From positions 9,691,981 to 9,755,980 of the forward strand of contig OZ024807.1 of assembly GCA_964017045.1 (NCBI GenBank): a stretch of DNA of 64,000 bases, read 5' to 3'. The notes below the pieces were generated by a model. That model was given only the letters and a program-made list of their open reading frames with translations. It was not told where the DNA came from and searched no databases. The position numbers and the translations under genes are program-made. Shown piece by piece: positions 29,001-41,000 of this stretch (position 1 is the stretch's first letter; the number at the start of each line of letters is the position of its first letter). The DNA comes from Omphiscola glabra. Lineage: Eukaryota; Mollusca; Gastropoda; Lymnaeidae.

Positions 29001-32000
29001 AGTGTCACCTTTATCATTGTTACTAGAAGAAGTGAATAGCGTCACATTTTTCTCCAATGTTTTTATAAAAAATATCAAAATTTCACCTTTTTCAAGCGTG
29101 TAATTTTTTCCATTTGGTTTTTGACCACCTTGACCTGTTGTTCAGTGATGGCCGTGTCTTGTCCAATCTGGGACAGGATTTTGATGGTGCCCTGACGAAG
29201 TTCAGAACATATAACAGAGACATTTAGAAAACTTTAATTCAATACAAACACTGTGACTGAGTGGTAGTTATCTTTATGTTTTTATAACTGTGGCAAAAAA
29301 AATATTTAAAAATTCATTTGATTTTTTTTATCAGAACAATTTTTTTTTTAAAAATTGAACTTTACTGTTGAGTCAAATTTAAAATATTAAATACAAGGAA
29401 TAAAACAAAGCATTTTTATATCAAATGAAATAATCAGATGTTTCTGCTCCAAGATTTTATAACCTATTTAACATTTTTTTTTTATTTCCAACAAAAATTA
29501 ACTTCAAAAAATTTGATAAATGTTGAATTGACTTCATCCCAAAGGTTCACAAAATTGTCAAACAAACAATAACCAAAAGCTGATACTTTTTGTCAACCCA
29601 AAAAATACCCAAATATTTTATATTTTTGCAAACTTACCATTACCCACAAGCTAATATTTTATTTTAAACAAAAAAGCAGAAATTTTGTCAACTTACTAAT
29701 ACCCAAAAGCTGATATTTCATCTCAGACAAAAAATGCTGAAAAATACCATATCCACAAGCTGATATTACCCAAAAGCTGATATTTTTCTAATACTGAAAA
29801 TCTTATATTTTGTCAAATTATCAATACCCAAAAGCTAATATTTCATCTTATAATGAAAAGCTGAGACTTTGCCAACTTACTGCTTTGCGTTCTTCCAGCA
29901 CAATGAGCTCATGCTCCAGCTGTTTCTTGAGTTTGATGGCGACCTCATTCTCATGTCTGATCTGTTTCAGTGTTGATGTCACAGCTTCCTGTGTGCTCTT
30001 GACCTCTGAGTTTCTCTCATTGGCAAGGGAGATGAACCTGAAATAAATTGAAATGGTCATTAAACAATTATTTTATTGTACCGGGTATTAAAAGTGTTAA
30101 AAAAATAAAACATTATTAATTTTTTCCCCCCATCAAATGCATCTTTTACATACAAGTTATTCAAATTTTAGTTGTTTTTTTTTTAAATATATATATAATC
30201 CAAATTAAAAATTGTACCAGTTTTAAGTTAATATTGAAAAACGTTTTTGCCTTTATGTAATGTTATTTAACCCAATCCTTAGCAGCAGATGATAATAATT
30301 TCATGACTACTTAGCAGTTATACTACATGAATATATCCAGATGGTTCATATCTAGGCCTTAGCCTGGTCACTGACTCCTCATACCTCTCCACAAACTTCT
30401 CGTAGCTTGTGTTGTTGACATGTCCATACTCCCCTCTGGTCTTCTCTCCACCATCTTGCTGCCTAAGCACCAAGTGCATGGAGGCCAGCATATGGGCAGC
30501 ATTCTCTTTCTGGACATCGGTCATCCAACTCACAGACTAATCGTATGATGATTTTGATTATTTTGCAAAGGATTGGACAAAAATGTTAAAAATGTAAGTT
30601 TAACCAAATGCTTAGTAAGCTTTGGATGTTACTCTAAGTACACCCAAGTTTATCTAAATGACAAGTAAGGTTTGGATGTTACTCTAAGTACACCCAAGTT
30701 TATCTAAATGATAAGTAAGCTTTGGATGTTACTCTAAGTACCCCCAAGTTCAACTAAATGATAAGTAAGGTTTGGATGTTACTCTAAGTACACCCAAGTT
30801 CAACTAAATGACAAGTAAGGTTTGGATGTTACTCTAAGTACACCCAAGTTTATCTAAATGAAAAGTAAGCTTTGGATGTTACTCTAAGTACACCCAAGTT
30901 CAACTAAATGATAAGTAAGGTTTGGATGTTACTCTAAGTACATCCATGTTTAACTATTAATAAGGATTGGATGTTACTCTAAGTCTAAGTACACCCAAGT
31001 TTAACTAAATGATTAATAAGGTTTGGATGTTACTCAAGTTTATTAGTTTCATTTGAGGACATAATGTGAAAACATTTCAGATTTAAAGCTACAAATATTT
31101 TTTTAAAATCAAATCCAGGAAAATTTACCTTCAGGTGAAACATGGCATTCTCAATGAGCTGCGTCTTGGACCAGTGGGGGAACCACAGGAAGTTGACATT
31201 CTTAGTGAAGGATGGGTACTCTCTGCACATGTGCTGAAACTCTTCCACACCACCGCAAGCAATCAGTATCATTCTGAAGTTGTTTCTTACAGTTCTGAAC
31301 AAATCAGCACACAAAGAAATTTTCCTTATTAGATTGTGAGATTAATTGTTAAAGAAAAATTATTTACATCGCATCTTTGTGTATCATAATATCTTTTTTT
31401 TCCCTCATTATAGCTCATTTGTATCATATTTATTTGTATCATGGTAGCTAATTTATTTAATGAAATCCTAATAATATCCCAAGAGTCTATCTGCATCATG
31501 ATATCCTATTTAATTTATCCTCATTATATCATATTTGTATCATGATATTCTATTTGTATATCTTGATATATTATTTGAATATTGACATAAAAATGTATAC
31601 CCCTATGAAATGATGATATCAAAATTTGAACACATCTGTTTATACCTGTCCCAATGACAAGGTTGTTTCATTAAAAAAATAGCCCTTCCATGTTTTAAAA
31701 TGGATGTTTATGTTCAAATTACAAGGTTGTTTCATTTAACAATGGCACTTCCATGTTTTACAATGACTTGCATATATTCAAATAATTATTTTTTTTTCCT
31801 CCTTAACACTATTTGTTTACCTCAAGAAAAAATTCCAGGCCACCTCCCTTGTATATGTAAGTCCTGCTTGTGTAACTTCAGTTCTAGGAGAATGAGACAT
31901 ATCCATACAGCTGTTGCCAAACTTTTAATATTTTTATTTACTTGTGCCAGGGCACAACAGAGAGGAGTTGTTGGCTACTTAGCAAATTAATGTAGGCATC

Positions 32001-35000
32001 AAACGGATTTCATCATAACATTAACTAATTAGAAGACTGTTGGACAGCGATAAATTTCGGCAAATGCCTTCATCGGTATCAAAAAAAAATTATTAAGTAT
32101 AAATTGAATTATTTACTATGTAAATTCAATTTATACTTATATATATATTTTGTTGGGTTTATTTTTTGTACTGATGAAGGCATTTGTCGAAACATTAACA
32201 TTTGAATTTTTCAAAATCAGTATCAAAGCTTAACATATGTTGTTTTTATTTTACACATTTTTTTGTGTCCAATTAATTCATCATAGCAGAATTTAAAAAA
32301 AAAAAATTATCTTTCCTTTTTAATTATTTACAACATGAATCACTATGTAAAAGATACAGGATAATAAAATTAATTATAATGATGGAAATTAAAACTATAA
32401 TGATAGTTATCAGATACAAGACGGCCATGACAGTCTTAGTTGAAATAGTGCTTCACTCTGTTATTACATTTGTAATTAGCAAAGACTTTGATTATTTGAT
32501 ACTAATGACAAGAGAAATGAAAAAGGTTATTTTCAATATGTGGTGACCATCACACTAACAAACAATACATTTTTTTAAATACAATTTTTAAGAAGAGGAT
32601 TTAATCAAACAATTCAATCATTAAAAAAAATATTTTTAAAAGGGGCCAACCTGATGGAGTTGATAATAGTTGTCTGCTCTTCCTGTGTAAACAAGTGAGT
32701 GATGGCCCCTGATACAATGAACTCTGTCAAAAACACCAGATAATCTGTGTCAGCAATCTCTTCCTCCCGCAAGAGTAGTAGAACCTTTTCGCCCTTGAAG
32801 AAATATTTTAAAAAGGAACAAATTTGAATATTTAGAAGAAAGAAAAAGACATTTGTATTCAGCTGTAAAGACAGAGAGATATATTTTTGGGCTAATGTTA
32901 AAAGTGTCCAACAATAAATTATCTATTTATTGGCATATTCTTTATATGGAAGAAAAAATAATGGCTAAAATAAAAATTTCTACAGTTCTGTTTGTTTATC
33001 TTTGATTCGATTTCTAACTGTAAAGTGTTTAAAAACAAGTGTTTATTTACTTTAGTTCCAGCCCTGGTGTATCCATGGACCAGGTCAGACTTGAAGAGAT
33101 CCATCTTGTCAGCTGCAGACAAGCTGGGGCTGGGGGAGCTGATCTGGAAGATGCTGAAGCCTGACATGTTGGCAGCCAGCCTCGTGATGATAGAGCACCT
33201 GCCTGGGCAGCCCTCAGCCACCAGGACAGAGTTGGCCCCTTCATGAGGAGAGGCCAGTACCCGTGCAACCCTGCAGACTTGCTCAATCACACTCTGAGAG
33301 TATTTGAATTAAAACAACAACCATCTAAAATCAGAGTGTTAGTGAAAATTATTAATGTTCTACCTCCAAAGTAAGGAGATATTTTTTCTGCTGACAATAA
33401 GCACAAGAGAGAAAGTTTAATATGTAACTGTGCGGATATTCTTAACCCATTGGCGCCATAGAAAGGTGGTTGGGGTTTAATAATCATTATATAAAAAATT
33501 TAGAAAATGGCATTTGAAAAGAGGAGCTGAAAGAGTTTGAAATGAATGGAATGAGCTCTAAGAAATTTAGCCAGTGAATACCAGTTGTTATGGACTCTGT
33601 TTAATCAGCAGAAGCAGGTGTTGAAGCGCATGCAATTGTAAAAACAATAATTTTATAAAGGTAAAAATAACAATAACCGGTTATGTTTGTGAATACTTTG
33701 TTGAGGGGTGGTTGAATTTATTTTAAATATCTGTTATGTCCCCTTTTTGAAACATTTTACAAAATTTTTTTATACTTTGGCCAAAACCTCATGAAATGAA
33801 TGCTCTAAATCAGCGGTTCTCAACCTTTGGGTTGCGACCCCTTTGGGGGTCCCGTGACCCTTTCACAGGGGTCACCTAAGACCATCTGAAAACTCATATA
33901 CTCTACAGTTATGAAGTAGAAACAAAAATAAGTTTGTTGCTGGGGGTCCCCACAACATGAGGAAATGTATTAAAGGGTCGCGGCATTAGAAAGGTTGAGA
34001 ACCACTGCTCTAAATTATGCATATGACATACAAAAGTGAATTTTCTTTCCGAATAAACAGGTGTTTTAAAATGTTTTAAGTTAGTTTTTCTTTTTCCTTC
34101 TTTGCATCTGATCAGCAGCTGATTACACATTTTCATTAAAAAATTATTCATTATTTTTTTCACAACTTCTAAGTGTTGAAATTATATGTTTTGAAAAAAA
34201 CATTTTTAGAAGCCTCATGAATTTCCCCACAAATTAAATATATATAAGACAACATGAACTTTAGACATGGATTCTAAAAGTTATTAATTCTTATAAGGTC
34301 ACTAGAAATCTCAAGAAAAACATGAAAAATTTAATGAATGTAAAGAGTTAAGTTGAAGTTTAATTTCTACTCAGCAACTGCAAAACTGAGTAGCTACTTG
34401 CACAACATAGTAACATGTGTAGCATTCATGAACAGAGCAGCTACCTGAACAACAAAGTAACATGTGTAGCATTCATGAACAGGGCAGCTACTTGAACAAC
34501 AAAGTAACATGTGTAGCATTCATGAACAGAGCAGCTACTTGAACAACAAAGTAACATGTGTAGCATACATAAACAGAGCAGCTACTTGCACAACGTAGTA
34601 ACAAGTTTAGCATACATGAACAGAGCAGCTATTGCACAACAAAGTAGCATGTGTAGCATTTATGAACAGAGCGTGGGAACAAAATATTAGTATCCACCTT
34701 GTAAAGGGCCAGTTTAATCCGTGGGTGGATCTTATTGTACTCTTCAACACCCTTGTCCAGCAGTTCCTTGACCGCAGCGTGGGATTTGGCTGGTCGGTAG
34801 AGGTCGGTTTTGGCATCCTCCTCTGACACATTGGCACTGCTGCGGGCGTCGATCATCCCGGCTGTGACCAGCCCACTGTCCTGCTCAATCAGGTTTGAGA
34901 ACAGTGGTGGACGGGGCTTAATGATGCTCTGGATCTGTCAATCAAAGGAAGATTAAGATAATCTTCAATATTTTTTCACCCTTCTATTTATGATAGCACC

Positions 35001-38000
35001 AGGGAAGGCTCATTCCTTTTATGCAGGTTTAAAATTTCATTTTTAGAAAAACTGAATAAATATAGATAACAGTTTTTATACTTGAAACTGGAGAATGCTT
35101 TAAATGTGTGAAAAAACAGGTCATTTTAGTTTCATCTTTCTCTGCACCAATGACTTTAATGACAGGATCAAACCCACCTGGTCATCGTCAATAAACTGTT
35201 TCCTCACAGCTGTCACAAAAGCCTGGCGAAACCTCCTGAAGTCAACCTCGTTGACCATCCTCTTGCCGTAGACCCAGAAGCACTCGTGTTGCCATAGCAA
35301 CAGGAGATTCCTCTTGTTGCAGCCTGGCTGTAGTGACAGGCAGATATTTCTGGGGTGGGGGGAGAATATAGGTACTAAGTAAGTTATAAATAAATTTATT
35401 TAAAACAAAAACTACAACACTAATTAAATGGGAAAATTTCAATTTAAAATAACAACATCCCCTTGGTATCTCTGCAACTCATTGTGGTTCAGATTTTGTT
35501 CAGTTTTAAGAATTCAATGCCATATCAGAGGAAATGAATGGAAATTTTTTTCATATTTTAATTTAATTAACTCTGGTTTGAATATTAAAGCTTTTTCTTT
35601 TAGCTTGTAAAATGTTTCTTAACTTGCACTGCTGACAAGGTGAGCATGCAGGTGAAATGTGTGACAGAAGAAAAGTTGCAAGGAACAGAGTAGAGGTAGC
35701 ATGTGATGGCAAGTGTTGTGTGACAGAGGAAGATTTGTGGCCGGGCACCTGAAGTGACACCTGGGACGTCTACAGCCGTTTACCTGAATATGGCCCCCAG
35801 GTCCCTGGTGGAGAAGATGTAGTGGCACCTCTGGGAGGTTGGTAGGAACATGCTCCTCATCCTCTCGGACAGCTCCACTGTGACCTTGACAATGGAGCCG
35901 ATGACCTTCTTCAGGGACTCCTCCTCGAACCTGACCCCACCCTGAACTCTGTCATCGTGGGGTCCAGCATGTGGGAGGGCAGTGGCAGAGCTCTCAGGTG
36001 TGAAGAAATGAGTGGAGAGCAAGGTGCTAAATATACCCTGTAGTTCATTCACTCTGAGGACCGACAATTTAAAGTTAAATTATACTTACTTTTTTTGAAA
36101 TTCTGCTATGGTAACATTCAGACTGTGAGACCCAGGTGGGGTTCCAAAGAACTTCACTTTTTTTTTTTGGGGCCACATGTTTTGTGAACTGAATTTTTTT
36201 ATATCAAAAAATTGCAATTCGGAGGGAAAATTTTTTTTTTTAACTAATGAATTAAAAAATTATTCAAATATTTAAGTTGTCCCAAAACAAATTCCAAGTT
36301 GCTCAAAGGTCAGAGTTGTGATAAATGTATTTAAAATACTACTTATATAATGAGCCTCCTTCTAATGATCATTTTTACCCAGGGTAAGGACAGCCAAACA
36401 CAGTATGCATTTTTACCCAGGGTAAGGACAGCCAAACACGGTATGCATTTTTACCCAGGGTAAGGACAGCCAAACACAGTATGCATTTTTACCCAGGATA
36501 AGGACAGCCAAACACTGCAAAGTGCCTGAGAAGCCTCTGGCTGACAGGAGGGACATCTGCTGTGGGTCGTGGGTTGACAGATGTCACATAGGTCACACTC
36601 TTGACATAACGCCAGGCGTGGTTGGTCGGACTGTAGAAGCCGCCGTCATCGAGCTGCTCTCTGATTAGCTCACATGCTGTCTGGAAACCATATTGGTCAG
36701 TCTGTGGGGGGAAAAGGGTAACAAATGAATTCAGTGCAAACTTGAAGTGCAGTAATGTTAATGGCATCACAGAGCAGCTCAATACATTGATGAAGCAAGC
36801 AACATGGGTGCAGTAATCTTCTCTGCCTCAACTCGCTGCTTCCACAGTGGGCTCTGCCTATGGTTGGGCCACAAGGCAGCACACCTGGAAAGCATGCCCC
36901 AATGCTCATCCTCTTCCATCACAAAATGTGAAGGTGAGTTATCTCTTGAGCAGATCTTTAAAGGCCTTGACCCTCTTAAGGATCTGGGCTGTTTCAAAGA
37001 AAACAACCTTCCTACTTCAGAGTATTCATAATTTAATAATGTAACAAGAAACTTAACAAATATTATTTACTTTTCATAATTAAATATTCACTTCTGCTAT
37101 TTCAGTTTATATAGTTGTTTGTTGTTTTTTTGGATGTTTAAAATCACCATAACTCAAAATTCCTTGAAGTAATTTTTCTTTTAAAATTCAATAATCAAGC
37201 AATGAAAGAAATATAATTTAAACAAATTTCTAAAAGATAAAGTGCAATGATTATCAGCCCACCTGAGACAGGTTAATGTCATCTATCAAGCACAGCAGCC
37301 TCTTGTTGCCACGAGGGACAAAAGTTCGGCCGTGTTTCCATTCTAGCCTCTCGTCAATTCTGTCAAACAGCAGCCTGGCATTGGTGAACCTGGAGTTTTA
37401 TTTGGGCAAAAGAAAAGAAATACAATGTGATCAAAAACTGAATTTTACGAAAGTTATTATTATTTTTTTTTTTCAGTTCTTAAGCTATCAGTGTTGAGAA
37501 GTTTTTGTGTTAACACAGCACAATTTTGCTCTTTCTGAACCTATTTTTTTTTTTTTAAATTAATGTTGCCAGAAAACAGGTTTTGTAAGTTAGAACTTCA
37601 ACATTTAGTAGAGTCAGCACTTAATAAATGTATCATCAGATCAGAAGCTGACAGTTCTGTTCATTTGTTTTTTTTTGGGCCTGTGTAAACCAGCGGTTCT
37701 CAACCTGTGGGTCATGACCCCTTTGGGGGGGGTCACGCGACCCTTTCCCCAGGGGGTCGCCTGAGACCATCTGAAAACACATGTACTCTACAGTTATGAG
37801 GTGAAAACAAAAATAAATTGTGTGGCTTGGGATCGCCGCAAAATGAGGGACTGTATTAAAGGGTAGCTGCATTGGTTGAGAACCACTGGTTTAAACACTG
37901 CATATTTTTTAACCAGTAACTGAGAAGACTACAGCCATTTTTGCATTTACAGCATATTTTTTTTTAGCCCTTTTTCAAGTTGGCTGCTGTCTTTTACATT

Positions 38001-41000
38001 ACATTTTTAAAAAAAGCAATTTATACATTGGTCACTTTTTTCAACACTGCCAATAACTGTTGCAATTATGCAAATTTATAAACAGACATAAATTTTCTTA
38101 TTAAAAAAAAATAATTAATTTGATTTTAAAATAACTCCACCATTGATATACTTGAAGAGTCATTTAAATTCCTTTTTTAGTTTCACCTGTTGGCGTAGAC
38201 AGAAAGAGAGAGAACTTCCGCCACTTCCCCAGAGCAAACAGTTCGAATCCTCTCATTGATGATGGCGGTCTTACTGCAGCCGCTCTCTCCCACAAGCATG
38301 ACCGGCTTCCCAGCATCAGTCAACAATCCCACTAGGTGGAGCAGTTGCTGGACAATTGGATGCAATCACATAAGACAATTCAGCTTGTGGCATTCTTGTT
38401 TGAAACATATCATTACGTGTGGTAAAACCAGACCTGTTTACCCTTAAACTCTTAAAATCGTACAATATCATCACAAAATCGTTCAATACACTTAATATAA
38501 AAAAAATAAACATACAGTATATAGAATGTATACACCTCAAAATCGTACATTGCACACCAAAATCATAAGAGTAAACAGGTCTGTAAAACATATCATTACG
38601 TGTGGTAAAACATATCATTACTTTTGGTAAAACATATCATTATGAGTGGTAAAACATATCATTACGTGTTGTAAAACACATCATTATGTGTGGTAAACAG
38701 TTTACATAAAATAAAATAAATTGAAAGTAGCCTAATAAATCATGAATAAACATTTTTTTTTTAAATGTTGGAACATTATTATCAACCCTTCCTGTCTATA
38801 AATACAATAAAAAACCCAGAGATGTAGATGTAGCCATTCAGATTCTGAGTCAACTGTTAATAATCATTTACTGGACAGTGACAAGCTGAATAGCAATATG
38901 CACCCATTGACAGGATACAATTGCTGGAAAGATGTTAAACTTGTTTGTAACGATCCATCAAATCTCCTCTCAGCACTATTTAAGTTTTATTATCATGTGA
39001 AATTAGTGCACATTTTAATTTTTTTTTTAAATCTTGGAACCATTTCAAAAGTAATTTTAACATTTATGTGTGGGAATATTTACTTTTTCAAGAATTTAAA
39101 TTTTACATCCTAATTGTCTTATACATTGTTGTAACTCTGAAGACTTATCATAATGTCTGGTACATTGTTGTAACTCTGAAGACTTATCATAATGTCTGGT
39201 ACATTGTTGTAACTCTAAACACTTGACATCCTCATTGTCTTATACATTGTTGTAACTCTGAACATTATGAAAATGGAGAAAAAAAACAGTTCATGGAGAT
39301 ACAAAAAACAAAACAATGTCTGACCTCTGTGTGGACAGTGTGAACGAATGCATCATGGGGAATCCCCTTGTGTGGTGTGCCAGTGTATGAGGGAACAAGG
39401 TCGCCCCATTTGAAGAACTCGTGTGTCTCATTGTCCACAATGTAGTCAAACACCTGCATTGAAAGAGTGCTACATATAGTATGTGTGACATGTGTTCTCT
39501 GAAAACAATGTCAACAGTAACTAGTTAAAGAAATGATGGAAAAGATTCCAATTATTACAAAGGAGTTTTGCTTCATGAAAGCCCTGGTTCATCTCTCATA
39601 ATTATAACACAACCTTTTATGTGTGACAGAGAGCCACGAAAAACTGAGGAGTTTAAAACTGAGGAAACAAGTTGCCCTGCATGATTCATATATCAATTTT
39701 ATTTTACACATTCTTTAAAGTCACATGCATGAAGATTATTATTTTTGTACCAAGAATGAGATTTTATACATTACATGTGCATAGCTATGAGAGTATCAAA
39801 TTTAAGTAAAGTAATGAAGTGGATGTCATATAATGAAATCCCATTTTCTAGCTAACATTAAGACAGTTTAATAAACTTTGCTAAAAAAAATAATTAAATC
39901 CTCAAAAAGACCAATCCAATAAACATTGAATCATTGAAAGTTAAATTTGAATGCTTAGCTGAAGTGACTTTATGCGACATGAGTAGTATAGAATAATTTA
40001 TGAAACAAATTTTACATCAAGCAAAATTTAAGCTAAATGAAATTATCTCCAGGATAACCTTTGAAAATGTTATCAAAATTTTATAGTAACACGTCTTTAA
40101 ATTAAGAGCTGTTTTTTTTTTCTCCTATCTTTAAAGATCCTTGTGAGTTAGAAAAGGACTCACGGTGCCATCAGTTGGGTAGTCTATGTGGTTCTCAAAC
40201 TGTTCCTTCCACCAGTTTGAGAACTCCTCCCTGTGCTCCTCAGCCAATGTTCCACCAAAAGCCCATACAGCAGCAAAGTTGAAGTATCTCTCATATTCCA
40301 CATCACTCAAATCATTGAATGGTTTTATCAAGGCCTGTACATAGCATTAGTGATAGAGAAAGTTCAAATCATTGAATGGTTTTATCAGGGCCTGTACATA
40401 GCATTAGTGATAGAGAAAGTTCAAATCAATGAATGGTTTTATCAGGGCCTGTACATAGCATTAGTGATAGAGAAAGTTCAAATCAATGAATGGTTTTATC
40501 AGGGCCTGTACATAGAATTAGTGATAGAGAAAGAAGGCTCAACTCATTTGAATGTTTTCATCAAGGCCTGTACATAGCATTAGTGATAGAGAAAGAAGGC
40601 TAAAATCATTTGAATGTTTTCATCAAGGCCTGTACATAGCATTAGTGATAGAGAAAGTTCAAATCAATGAATGGTTTTATCAGGGCCTGTACATAGAATT
40701 AGTGATAGAGAAAGAAGGCTCAACTCATTTGAATGTTTTCATCAAGGCCTGTACATAGCATTAGTGATAGAGAAAAAGGCTCAAATCATTGAATGGTTTT
40801 ATCAAGTCGTGTACATAACATAACAATATAGAAAGAAAGGATTGTTTAGCACACCTGAAATCCTGCATTTAAAAAAGAAAAGTATCGTATCAGTTTGAGG
40901 GATAATAAAATTCCAGAGTGTATTTTTCACTTTAAGTGTACCCCACTTTTAATGATGACATTAGTTCTCAATAATGCGACAGATTTAAATAAATCTTGAC

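Noticed and set aside
32100..32230. Functional hammerhead ribozyme
   Set aside because: The core motif is suggestive, but I could not pair stem I or place a cleavage triplet, so I list it only as a speculative finding.
36779..37044. Open frames of 65-75 codons on both strands in intron 35
   Set aside because: No recognisable domain, start context or splice evidence.
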